64,000 nucleotides of DNA, taken from Kribbella antiqua (GTDB taxonomy: Bacteria; Actinomycetota; Actinomycetes; Propionibacteriales; Kribbellaceae). The notes under the pieces were generated by a model that was given only the letters and a program-made list of their open reading frames with translations, was not told the DNA's origin and ran no database searches. The DNA lies in NCBI RefSeq assembly GCF_004345665.1, contig NZ_SLWR01000002.1:434001-498000 (forward strand), read 5' to 3'. Made by a program: the position numbers and the translations under genes. Positions 17,750-26,245 of the stretch are shown here, piece after piece; within the stretch, counting starts at the first letter, position 1, and every line of letters starts with the position of its first letter.

Positions 17750-19708
17750 GTGCAGAGGCTCGGCATCAGGTATCCCGAGGCCACCCGCCAGCCGGTCGTC
17801 GACCGGCTCCACGGCCACGCGGTGGCTGATCCGTACCGCTGGCTGGAGAACGCGGTCGATCCGCAGACCCTGAGCTGGCAGGCGGCACAGGACCGGCTGT
17901 GGCTGAACCATGCCGCCGAACTGCCCGGCCGCTACCGGCTCCGGGCCCGGGTCGCGGAGTTCAGCGGGGTCGGCGTGGTGAGCCCGCCGATGTGGCGCGG
18001 CGGACGCCAGTTCTACCTGCGCCGGACGGCCCATCAGGACCATCCGATTCTCTACGCCGGCGATCAGGCGCTCATCGATCCGATGCAGCTCGATCCGACC
18101 GGCGGAACCACGCTCGATGCCTGGCAACCGTCGCCGGACGGCCGCCGGCTGGCCTTCCAGCTCTCGCGTGGCGGCACCGAGGAATCCATTCTGTATGTCA
18201 TGGACGCCGACACCGGCCAGGTGCTGGACGGTCCGATCGACCGTTGCCGGTACTCCCCTGTCGCCTGGCTCCCCGACGGGCAGAGCTTCTACTTCGTCCG
18301 CTCCCGGCAGGTTCGACTGCATCGAGTGGGTCAAGCCGACGACGTACCGCTGCTGACCGACGAGGCGTCGTACGGGCTGGAAATCAGTGCCGACGGGCGC
18401 TGGCTGACGATCTCCGCCGCGCACGGGTCGGCGAACGATCTCTGGCTGGCCGAGGTCTCCGATCACCCGCGGCTGACCGTTGTGCAACAGGGAGTGGACG
18501 CACGCAGCGCGGCGATCGTGGGCCGGGACGGGCGTCTGTACGTCGTCACCACCCTGGGGGCGCCGGCGGGAAGGATCTGCATCGGAGATCGGCCCGGCCA
18601 GTGGGAAACCCTGATCCCCGAGGATCCCGAGGCGCCGCTGAGCGAGATCGCCTTCCTCGACGGATTGCTCCTGGTGGCACGGACCCGGCACGCGCTCGGC
18701 GAGATCGCCGTACACGATCTCCAGACCGGCAAGAAGGTCGGCGAGGTGCCGCTGCCCGGGCTCGGCTCGATCGGGTCGCTGACCGCCCGGCCCGAGGGTG
18801 GGCACGAGGCCTGGTTCAGTTACACCGACAGCTTGACTCCGGCAACGGTCTATCGGTACGACGCCCGTACCGGCAAGACCACGGTGTGGGCGAAGCCGCC
18901 CGGCACTATCGACGTCCCGAAGGCGACCGCGCGGCAGGTTGTCTACCGCTCGGCCGACGGCACCCCGGTCCGGATGCTCGTCGTCGCCAAGCCGGGCCGG
19001 CATGGTCCGCGTCCGACGATCCTCTACGGGTACGGCGGATTCGGGCAACCGCTGACCCCGACGTACTCCTCCTTCACCCTCGCCTGGGTCGAAGCCGGCG
19101 GCGTGTTCGTCACCACGAACCTGCGCGGTGGCGGCGAAGAAGGTGAGGACTGGCACCGGGCCGGACGGCTGCACAACAAGCAGAACGTCTTCGACGATTT
19201 CATCGCCGCGGCCGAGACGCTGATCGCGGACGGCTGGACGACGCCGGAGCAGCTCGGCATCTGCGGCGAATCCAACGGGGGCCTGCTGGTGGGTGCTGTG
19301 CTCACCCAGCGGCCGGAACTGTTCGCCGCGGCCGTCTGCTCGGCGCCGGTGCTGGACATGGTGCGCTACCAGCGCTTCGGTCTCGGCGAGTCATGGGTGC
19401 CGGAGTACGGGTCGAGCGACGATCCGAATCAGCTCGCCAGTCTGCTGGCCTACTCGCCGTACCACCAGGTTGCCGAGGGCATCGACTATCCCGCGGTCCT
19501 GTTCACCGTCTTCGGCGGTGACACCCGGGTCGATCCGATGCATGCTCGGAAGATGTGCGCCGCGCTTCAGCATGCGACGGCCGGATCGCGGCCGATCCTG
19601 CTCCGGCTCGAGCAGGACACTGGACACGGCGTCGCGGCGGTGAGCCGCGGCGTCGGCCTGACGGCGGACATGCTCGCCTTCCTGGGCGCTCACACGGGGT
19701 TGACGTGA
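17750..19708 (+). CDS. prolyl oligopeptidase, family S9A (probable lanthipeptide leader peptidase)
   Basis: 652 residues. GTG start at 17750 after GGGAAGGAG. The N-terminus (DPYRWLEN) and the seven-bladed propeller region (about 70-390) are followed by an alpha/beta-hydrolase domain. The triad is Ser508 (GESNGG), Asp595 (DTRVDP) and His626 (DTGHG). No signal peptide is visible, so it acts in the cytoplasm. In Kribbella flavida the prolyl oligopeptidase FlaP is known to mature the class III lanthipeptide flavipeptin; position and family here point to the same job. Its stop overlaps the first exporter start by one base. Confidence 0.9.
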   Translation: MQRLGIRYPEATRQPVVDRLHGHAVADPYRWLENAVDPQTLSWQAAQDRLWLNHAAELPGRYRLRARVAEFSGVGVVSPPMWRGGRQFYLRRTAHQDHPILYAGDQALIDPMQLDPTGGTTLDAWQPSPDGRRLAFQLSRGGTEESILYVMDADTGQVLDGPIDRCRYSPVAWLPDGQSFYFVRSRQVRLHRVGQADDVPLLTDEASYGLEISADGRWLTISAAHGSANDLWLAEVSDHPRLTVVQQGVDARSAAIVGRDGRLYVVTTLGAPAGRICIGDRPGQWETLIPEDPEAPLSEIAFLDGLLLVARTRHALGEIAVHDLQTGKKVGEVPLPGLGSIGSLTARPEGGHEAWFSYTDSLTPATVYRYDARTGKTTVWAKPPGTIDVPKATARQVVYRSADGTPVRMLVVAKPGRHGPRPTILYGYGGFGQPLTPTYSSFTLAWVEAGGVFVTTNLRGGGEEGEDWHRAGRLHNKQNVFDDFIAAAETLIADGWTTPEQLGICGESNGGLLVGAVLTQRPELFAAAVCSAPVLDMVRYQRFGLGESWVPEYGSSDDPNQLASLLAYSPYHQVAEGIDYPAVLFTVFGGDTRVDPMHARKMCAALQHATAGSRPILLRLEQDTGHGVAAVSRGVGLTADMLAFLGAHTGLT

Positions 19709-21360
19709 TGACATCCTTCGGCGCTGTCGTTCGGCACGGCCGCGGCTGGCTCCCGCTCATCGGGCTGGCGGCCTTGCTCGACAGCGCCGTCACGCTGGCG
19801 TTGCCGACCGTACTCGGCCGATCCGTGGATGCTATTGCTTCTGGCAACGACCTGACCCGCTGGCTCTGGCTGGCCTCGGGGTTGATCATGCTCGGCATCA
19901 CCTGCGCGCTGGTTGACTCGTTCGCCGGTACGGCGTGTGTCGCGGGGACGACGGCCTGGTTGCGCCACCGGCTGGTTCGGCAAGTCGTTGCGGCAGGCCC
20001 CGAAGGGACACGCCGGTTCGACACGGGTGATCTCGTCAGCCGGGTGTCCGGCAGCGCGAGCGATGCCGCCCAGGCTGGTCCGGCCTCGGTGACGGCTGTC
20101 GCCGCAGCTCTCCCCCCACTCGGGAGCCTGGTCTTGCTGGCGCTCATCGATCCCTGGCTCGCGGTCGGCTTCCTCGGCGGAGTCGTGCTGGTGATCGCGG
20201 TGTTGTGGGTGTTCGCCCGTCGTACGACGGAGATCAGCCTCGCCTATCAGGAGACGCAGGGACGGATCGCCGCTCTGCTGACCGAGGCCCTCGGCGGGAT
20301 CCGGACGATCGCGGCTGCCGGCACGGCCGACCGGGAGGAACGTCGCGTGCTCGGTCTGCTGCCCGAGCTGCACCGGCACGGACTGCTGACGTGGCGCGTC
20401 CTCGCCCGCTCCGGCGCTCAAGCCGCCCTGATCGGGCCGCTCGTCCTGGTCGCCGTACTGGCGATCGGCGGTCTGCAACTCGTCGACGGCCGCATCACCG
20501 CGGGCGAGCTGTTCGCTGCCGCACAGTACGCCGTGATCGGAGCCGGACTCGGCAGCCTGACCGGCATCCTCGGCGAACTGGCCCGAGCCCGGGCCGGCAT
20601 CCACCGCAGCGCCGAGGTCATGGCGGTCGAACCCGTTGCCTACGGCTCCCTCCCGTTGCCGCCCGGGCCTGGCCGGCTCGTGTACGACGACGTCAGTGTG
20701 AGCGCGGACGACGTACTCCTGCTCGATCACGTCAACCTCGATCTGCCGGGTGGCGCGACCATCGCTGTGGTCGGGCCAAGCGGTGCTGGGAAGTCGGTGC
20801 TGGCCGCGCTGGCTGCTCGGCTGCGTGATCCCGACTCCGGGCTCGTGCTGCTCGACGGCGTACCACTGAAGGCCGTACGGCGAGCTTCGTTGCGCCAGGC
20901 TGTCGGCTGTGCTTTTGAGCGGCCCGTGCTGGTCGGCAGGACGGTGAGCGAGTCGATTTCGGCCGGGCAGGTCACACCGGTGCAACTGCTGGCGGCCGCG
21001 CGGGCGACGCATGCGCACGACTTCGCCAGCCGACTCCCCCAGGGCTATCACACACCGTTGCCCGAGGCACCGATGTCCGGAGGCGAGGCACAGCGGCTCG
21101 GACTGGCCCGGGCGTGGCACGCCGGCCGGCTGCTGGTGCTGGACGACGCCACTTCGAGTCTGGACACGGCCACCGAGAGGCAGATCAGCCGGACTCTGAC
21201 TGAGGACCGGCACCACCGGACCCGGCTGATCGTGACGCATCGGGCGTCCACGGCGGCGCGGGCTGATCTCGTGGTCTGGCTCGATCGCGGCCGGGTTCGT
21301 GCGGTCGGACCGCATCAGCGGTTGTGGCAGGACCCGTCGTACCGGGAGATCTTCGGATGA
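19708..21360 (+). CDS. ABC exporter with fused membrane and ATPase domains (RamA-like)
   Basis: 550 residues. The ATG at 19708 overlaps the peptidase stop (TGATG). An exporter-type membrane domain with about six helices (about 10-320) is followed by an ATPase domain with Walker A GPSGAGKS, signature MSGGEAQRLGLARAW and Walker B LLVLDDATSSLD. The Walker B glutamate is replaced by Asp (DDA), which suggests this half may be the weak site of a heterodimer. It overlaps the next half-exporter by ATGA. The pair corresponds to RamA/RamB of SapB-type clusters and probably exports the mature or leader-bearing peptide. Confidence 0.88.
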   Translation: MTSFGAVVRHGRGWLPLIGLAALLDSAVTLALPTVLGRSVDAIASGNDLTRWLWLASGLIMLGITCALVDSFAGTACVAGTTAWLRHRLVRQVVAAGPEGTRRFDTGDLVSRVSGSASDAAQAGPASVTAVAAALPPLGSLVLLALIDPWLAVGFLGGVVLVIAVLWVFARRTTEISLAYQETQGRIAALLTEALGGIRTIAAAGTADREERRVLGLLPELHRHGLLTWRVLARSGAQAALIGPLVLVAVLAIGGLQLVDGRITAGELFAAAQYAVIGAGLGSLTGILGELARARAGIHRSAEVMAVEPVAYGSLPLPPGPGRLVYDDVSVSADDVLLLDHVNLDLPGGATIAVVGPSGAGKSVLAALAARLRDPDSGLVLLDGVPLKAVRRASLRQAVGCAFERPVLVGRTVSESISAGQVTPVQLLAAARATHAHDFASRLPQGYHTPLPEAPMSGGEAQRLGLARAWHAGRLLVLDDATSSLDTATERQISRTLTEDRHHRTRLIVTHRASTAARADLVVWLDRGRVRAVGPHQRLWQDPSYREIFG

Positions 21361-23048
21361 GGCGCGAACTGGGCTTCGGTGCGGCGGCGCTGCGGCGTCG
21401 GTCGACGCTGGAGTTCGCTGCGTGGTCGGTGCCGGAGATCTTGCCTACGGCCGTTTACGGGCTTGCGGTTGCCCACGCGACGGATGCGTTCCTGGCCGGC
21501 CGGGCTGGGACGGGCCTTGCCTGGTTGGGTGGTCTCGTCGCGGCCGCTGGTGTCGGTGCGGTCGGTGCTCGGCAGGCTTACCGGCGACTCGGCGAGTTGG
21601 TTGAACCGTTCCGCGACGTACTGGTGCGCCGGGTGGTGAATGGTGCGCTGCGCAACAATGCTGCGGGGGCCGTGTCCAGGCTGAACCGGCAGGTCGAGAT
21701 CGTCCGGGACACCTTTGCGGGACTGATCGTCGTGACCCGGAGCTTTGCCATCACCGTGGTGGGCGTGGTGACTGGTCTGTTGTCGCTCGACCCTGTGATC
21801 GCGGCGCTCGTCGTACCGCCGTTCCTGCTCGGTTTCGCTGTCTCGCTGGGGATTCTCGGGGTGGCGGCCGATCGGGTGAAGGCGTCCTTGTTCGCCGATG
21901 AGCAGCTCACCACCTCAGCGGGATCGGCTTTCGCCGGGGTTCGCGACATCACCGCGACGGGGGCTGAGGACTTCGCCGCGGAGCTGGTCGGCGAGCCGAT
22001 CGAGGCGCATGCGGCGGCCGAGCGCGCGCTGGCCAGGGTTGCCGCGCTGCGAACGCTCTGCTTCGCCATCGGTGGTTGGCTGCCATTGCTGATCCTGCTG
22101 GCCGCCGGCCCTTGGCTGATCGGCCGGGGTGTCAGCACCGGAACGTTGCTGGGCGGGCTGACCTACGTGTTGCTCGGCCTGCAGCCCACGCTGAGCACCG
22201 TGATGTCCGCCCTCGGAGACAGTGGGTTGCGGTACGTCGTCACACTTGGCCGCATCCTTGACAGCAGTGCTGTGGCCGAGACGCCGAAGTCCACGGGATC
22301 GCCTCGCGGCCATCAGGTGCGGCTGCACAAGGTGTCGTTCGCCTATGGGCCGCAGGCGGAGCCGGTGCTGCACGATCTGGATCTCGTCGTACCGGAAGGC
22401 GATCACCTGACCGTTGTCGGGCCGAGCGGCATCGGCAAGTCGACGCTCGCTGCTCTGATCTGCGGCATGCTCCCGCCAACCGGTGGACGGTTGGTCGTCG
22501 GGCGCGTCCCGCCGAGCGAGCTGTCTGCCGCCGAGTTGGCGAAGACGCGCGTACTGATTCCGCAGGAGGCTTACGTCTTCTCCGGCACGGTGCTCGAGAA
22601 CCTGATGTATCTCGCACCCGCCGCGACAACGAATCAGGTCAACCGGGCGATCGAGGTGGTCGGCGCCGAGGCACTTGTCTCGCGACTGGGCGGTCCGGCC
22701 GCAGCGATTCGGCCTTCTCAACTGTCGGCGGGCGAACGGCAGCTGATCGCGCTGGTCCGGTCCTACCTGTCGCCGGCACCGCTCGCCGTACTGGACGAGG
22801 CGACCTGCCACCTGGATCCAGAGGCCGAGAGGCAGGCCGAGGAGGCGTTTGCGGCTCGGGGCGGCACGCTCATCGTGGTGGCGCACCGGATCAGTTCGGC
22901 GCTGCGGGCCCACCGGATCCTGGTGCTCGACGGCAACCAGGCGATGGTTGCCCGGCACAACACCTTGCTCCGGCAGTCGCCGCTGTACCAGGATCTTCTG
23001 GGCCATTGGCAAGCACCGCAACCCGATCAGATCCAGCCGGCCTCCTGA
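21357..23048 (+). CDS. ABC exporter with fused membrane and ATPase domains (RamB-like)
   Basis: 563 residues, the second half of the exporter, starting with the ATG at 21357 in an ATGA overlap. The membrane domain covers about 15-315. The ATPase has Walker A GPSGIGKST, signature LSAGERQLIALVRSYL and Walker B LAVLDEATCHLD with a normal catalytic glutamate. The 3' end overlaps the convergent response-regulator gene by 22 bases, an unusually tight convergent arrangement. Confidence 0.88.
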   Translation: MRRELGFGAAALRRRSTLEFAAWSVPEILPTAVYGLAVAHATDAFLAGRAGTGLAWLGGLVAAAGVGAVGARQAYRRLGELVEPFRDVLVRRVVNGALRNNAAGAVSRLNRQVEIVRDTFAGLIVVTRSFAITVVGVVTGLLSLDPVIAALVVPPFLLGFAVSLGILGVAADRVKASLFADEQLTTSAGSAFAGVRDITATGAEDFAAELVGEPIEAHAAAERALARVAALRTLCFAIGGWLPLLILLAAGPWLIGRGVSTGTLLGGLTYVLLGLQPTLSTVMSALGDSGLRYVVTLGRILDSSAVAETPKSTGSPRGHQVRLHKVSFAYGPQAEPVLHDLDLVVPEGDHLTVVGPSGIGKSTLAALICGMLPPTGGRLVVGRVPPSELSAAELAKTRVLIPQEAYVFSGTVLENLMYLAPAATTNQVNRAIEVVGAEALVSRLGGPAAAIRPSQLSAGERQLIALVRSYLSPAPLAVLDEATCHLDPEAERQAEEAFAARGGTLIVVAHRISSALRAHRILVLDGNQAMVARHNTLLRQSPLYQDLLGHWQAPQPDQIQPAS

Positions 23049-23629
23049 GCCTTCCGGACGGCCTCGATCCGGCTGCGGGCGGAGGTCTTGGTGAGGATGT
23101 GCGACAGGTAGTTGCGCACCGTTCCCGGGGTCAGGTTGAGCTTCCGCGCGATCTCCTGCGCCGTCGCCCCCGTGGTCACCAGCCGGAGCACCTCGGCCTC
23201 CCGATCGGTGAGCGGATTCTCCGTTGCCCGCAGTGCAGCCACGGCCACGGCCGCATCCATCACCGCCGCGCCTTGGGCAAGCTGCCGCACGGCCTCGGCC
23301 AGATCGGCAGGCGACGCATCGGTGGCGATGAACCCGACCCGCGGCGCCAGCCGAACGAGCGCCAGGCTGACCCCATTCAGCAGATCCCGGTCGATCAGGA
23401 TGAGGATGCCGGGCTCCCGCAGCTGCAGGCACAGCTCTTCGATCCTGATGTCCCCGTCCAGCATCGGATCGAGAACGACGACGTGCGGCCGCGTCCTGGC
23501 CACCGCCGGGAGGACGTCGTCGGCCCGTTCGACCTCGGCCAGTACGTCCAGATCAGCTTCTTGTGACAGCACCGCGGCAAGCGCTCCTCGAACCAACGCC
23601 CCGTGGTGCCCGAGTACGACTCGGATCAC
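23027..23629 (-). CDS. LuxR-type orphan response regulator with degenerate receiver (RamR-like position)
   Basis: 200 residues from the GTG at 23629; a TTG at 23653 with a GAGG upstream is an alternative. The receiver starts VIRVVLGHHGALVRGAL. The usual acidic pair at positions 8-9 is His-His. The phosphate-acceptor Asp54 is kept (VVVLDPML), but the conserved Lys is Thr103 (FIATDAS). A LuxR/NarL helix-turn-helix follows (about 140-195: LTDREAEVLRLV, LNLTPGTVRNYLSHI). No kinase gene is adjacent. Class III clusters of the SapB type carry an orphan regulator (RamR), and this gene probably controls the cluster. Phosphorylation-independent action is inferred. Confidence 0.87.
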   Translation of the reverse strand: MIRVVLGHHGALVRGALAAVLSQEADLDVLAEVERADDVLPAVARTRPHVVVLDPMLDGDIRIEELCLQLREPGILILIDRDLLNGVSLALVRLAPRVGFIATDASPADLAEAVRQLAQGAAVMDAAVAVAALRATENPLTDREAEVLRLVTTGATAQEIARKLNLTPGTVRNYLSHILTKTSARSRIEAVRKAQEAGWI

Positions 23630-23773
23630 GCTCCTGCCCCCCAGGTATCGCAAGACCTCTTCCGTGACACCCCAGTCACGAAGAGTACCGAGAACCCCAG
23701 ATCGGTGACGCTAAGTGTGAATGGTCCAGGCCGCATTGTCACGCCCTCGACTCCGCTGCGGCCCCGGGCTGAG

Positions 23774-24196
23774 TCAGGCGGTGGTTTCGTCCAGGCGGAG
23801 GCGGAGGAGGTCTTTGAGGGGCATGGATTCGCCGTCGCGGGCGCCGAGGCCGACGATGAGGGGTGGGTCGGACGGGAGGAGCTGGACACCCAGGAGGCGA
23901 GCCTTCAGGGTGGCGGGGACGGCGAGGATGTAGAAGTTGCCGTCGGCGTCCGCACCGAGGGTGCGGTTGCGGCGCAGGTACCAGCCGGTGACGTTGGTCC
24001 GGTAGCTCGCCCCGGATCCAGCGACCGTCGCCCGAAGCGGCTGGGGCTCGATGCCGCGGGCCTTCATCTCCTGGACGAACTCCGCCAACAGCTCGCGGGC
24101 CTTGGCGGTCTCGCCTGCCTTGCGCTGTTCAAGCGCGGCTGCTTGAGCAGCGGCAGCCTCCCGGCGCTTCTCCCGCCAACTCGGCTCGTTCTCCAC
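23774..24196 (-). CDS. hypothetical protein
   Basis: 140 residues with a GTG start at 24196. The N-terminal third is charged and alanine-rich (EKRREAAAAQAAALEQRKAG) and probably a coiled coil. The rest is a compact domain with GWYLRRNRTLGADADGNFYI and PPLIVGLGARDGESMPLKDLL. I do not recognise a family. It lies alone between the regulator of the lanthipeptide cluster and the flavoprotein gene. Confidence 0.6.
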   Translation of the reverse strand: MENEPSWREKRREAAAAQAAALEQRKAGETAKARELLAEFVQEMKARGIEPQPLRATVAGSGASYRTNVTGWYLRRNRTLGADADGNFYILAVPATLKARLLGVQLLPSDPPLIVGLGARDGESMPLKDLLRLRLDETTA

Positions 24197-24346
24197 CTCT
24201 TCACCCTAGTCGCGGCGGTGAAGGATGACGGTCGGTGGGTTGAGTGGACCGGAATCCGGGACGTCGGCCGCGTGCTCGAGGTCCTGCAGGTCGAAGCGGT
24301 GACCGTACTGCCTCACCGCGCAGTCAACGCCCCTGACCACTACCGG

Positions 24347-26080
24347 TCACTCGACCAGCTTTCCTTCGGTGGAGATGTCGTCGCGCATGAGCTTGCGGAA
24401 CTCCTCCGGGATCGGCGGGATCGCCTCACGCAGCACCTGCCCAGGGCCAGACCATACGAGGTTCACCTGGAGGGACTCGTCGAGGTCGGGGAAGTCCGAG
24501 CGATTGTGGCAGCCGCGGGTCTCGCGCCGTTCCAGCGCCGCGTCGAGCGTCGCCCTGGCGGCCAGAGCGGACGACTTCAGGTCGAACGCGTGGGCGAGGT
24601 CCTGGAACCCGGCGATGTCAGGGTGTACGCCGATCCGCGTCATCCGATCCTCGATCTCCGCAAGCTCCGACAGCCCGGCCAGCAGTCCGGCTTCGTCGCG
24701 GACCACTCCGGCGCGGGCGGTCATCGTGTCGCGGATCGCCCGCTGCAGAGCCCGGACGTTCTCCTGACCGTCGCTCGCAAGCAGGGCGTCGACCTCGGTC
24801 CGTGCTTCGGCGACGGCGTCGGCGGACCGGTGTTGCGACTGCCGGTCGATCGAGTACTTCGCTGCCTCCTCGGCCACTATCCGGCCGAACACGAGGAGCT
24901 CGATCAGGGAGTTGCCGCCCAGGCGGTTGGCGCCGTGCAAGCCGCTGGCCGCCTCGCCGATCGCGTACAGCCCGTCGACATCGGTCCCGTGATCCTCGGG
25001 ACGGACCCACACCCCGCCCATCGAATAGTGCGCGGTCGGCGCGATCTCGATCGGCAGCTTGGTGATGTCGAGCATCTGCAGTTCGAGCAGCGTCTGATAG
25101 ACCCGCGGCAGCCGGCGCATGATCGTCTCCCGGGGCAGGTGGGACACGTCCAGCCAGACACCGCCGTTCGGCGTACCGCGGCCCTCCATGATCTCGGTGT
25201 ACTCCGCGAGTGCGACCCGGTCCCGCGTGGACAGCTCCATCCGGTCGGCGTCGTACCGGGTCATGAACCGCTCCCCCAGCGCATTGCGCAACTGGCCGCC
25301 TTCGCCACGAGCCGCTTCGGAGACCAGGGTTCCGGCGGCGTTCTCGGGCTCGATCAGGCCGGACGGGTGGAACTGGACCATCTCGGGGTCACGGATCCGG
25401 CCGCCGGCCAGGACCGCCAGCCGGAACGAGTCGCCGGTGTTCTCATCCCGCCTGGACGACGTACGCCGCCAGATCCGGGTGTGGCCGCCGGCGGCGAGGA
25501 TGACCGCGTCCGCGTGGATGACGTAGCGCCGCCCGGTGGTGAGGTCGAACCCGTAGGCGCCGAAGACGGCGTTGTCCCGGACCAGGATGCGGGTCACGTA
25601 GACGGTGTCCAGGATCGGGACGCCTAGCTGGACCGCCCGGTTGACGAGGGTCCGCTGGATCTCCAGCCCGGTGTAGTCCCCCGCGAAGGCGGTCCGGCGA
25701 TACGTGTGGGCGCCGAAGAACCGCTGCGAGATCCTGCCGTCGGCCTCGCGGGCGAACGGCATGCCGTAGCGCTCCAGGTCGGCGATGCCCCGGGCCGCTC
25801 CCTCCGTGACGATGCGGACCGTGACCGGGTTCGCCAGCAGGTAGCTCTCCTGCAAGGTGTCGGCGGCATGCTGCTGCCAGGTGTCATCCGGATCCATCGT
25901 CGCGAGCGCCGCGTTGATCCCGCCCGCCGCGAGCGAAGTGTGCGCGTCGGCGCGGGGACGCTTGCCCAGCACAAGCACCTCGACGCCTTGCTCGGCCAGC
26001 TCGATCGCGGCCCGCAGCCCGGCACCCCCGGTCCCGATCACCAGGACGGACGTAGCGATCTGCTGCTCGGTGACACTCAT
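24347..26080 (-). CDS. SdhA/FrdA/NadB-like FAD flavoprotein, orphan
   Basis: 577 residues. The ATG at 26080 (MSVTEQQ) has GAAGGAGAG upstream and is preferred over the frame to 26119. The FAD dinucleotide fold is at the N-terminus (VLVIGTGGAGLRAAIELAE). DAHTSLAAGGINAA holds the histidine that binds FAD covalently in SdhA proteins. The fumarate-site segments TAHYSMGGVWV and GANRLGGNSLIELLVFGR are present. No iron-sulfur or membrane-anchor subunit gene is adjacent, so it may be a soluble oxidase or reductase such as an aspartate oxidase-like enzyme. The substrate is unresolved. It is divergent from the ECF sigma gene. Confidence 0.82.
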   Translation of the reverse strand: MSVTEQQIATSVLVIGTGGAGLRAAIELAEQGVEVLVLGKRPRADAHTSLAAGGINAALATMDPDDTWQQHAADTLQESYLLANPVTVRIVTEGAARGIADLERYGMPFAREADGRISQRFFGAHTYRRTAFAGDYTGLEIQRTLVNRAVQLGVPILDTVYVTRILVRDNAVFGAYGFDLTTGRRYVIHADAVILAAGGHTRIWRRTSSRRDENTGDSFRLAVLAGGRIRDPEMVQFHPSGLIEPENAAGTLVSEAARGEGGQLRNALGERFMTRYDADRMELSTRDRVALAEYTEIMEGRGTPNGGVWLDVSHLPRETIMRRLPRVYQTLLELQMLDITKLPIEIAPTAHYSMGGVWVRPEDHGTDVDGLYAIGEAASGLHGANRLGGNSLIELLVFGRIVAEEAAKYSIDRQSQHRSADAVAEARTEVDALLASDGQENVRALQRAIRDTMTARAGVVRDEAGLLAGLSELAEIEDRMTRIGVHPDIAGFQDLAHAFDLKSSALAARATLDAALERRETRGCHNRSDFPDLDESLQVNLVWSGPGQVLREAIPPIPEEFRKLMRDDISTEGKLVE

Positions 26081-26113
26081 CGACTCTCCTTCGGCAACTG
26101 GTCTCACCACAAG

Positions 26114-26145
26114 GACCACGCAAGCCGCCGATCTGTGACTGTCAC
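26114..26145 (-). promoter_or_regulatory. divergent promoter/operator region: palindrome and ECF41-like motif
   Basis: GTGACTGTCAC at 26135-26145 is a perfect 11-base palindrome. Read on the minus strand, AGTCACA (26140-26134), 16 bases, then GGTC (26117-26114) resembles the ECF41 promoter consensus TGTCACA-16-CGTC with two mismatches. It lies about 34 bases before the flavoprotein start. Autoregulation by the divergent sigma factor is possible but weakly supported. Confidence 0.3.
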
Positions 26146-26245
26146 GGTCATCACACCACGGGGTGGACTACGGACTTCCAGGGCGCGGTGGCCACGGTAC
26201 GGCGGCGAAGGTGGAAGCAGCCCCCTCGCTAAGGAGCCCTCCACC

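Noticed and set aside
23603..25627. A 674-codon plus-strand open frame
   Set aside because: It lies opposite the regulator, the hypothetical gene and the flavoprotein. The part at 24197-24346 outside those genes reads passably (for example DGRWVEWTGIRDVGRVLEVL) but has no start, ribosome site or stop of its own.
24347..26080. Naming the flavoprotein as L-aspartate oxidase (nadB) or sdhA
   Set aside because: Residues common to the whole superfamily are present, but nothing visible separates the two, and neither set of partner genes is adjacent.
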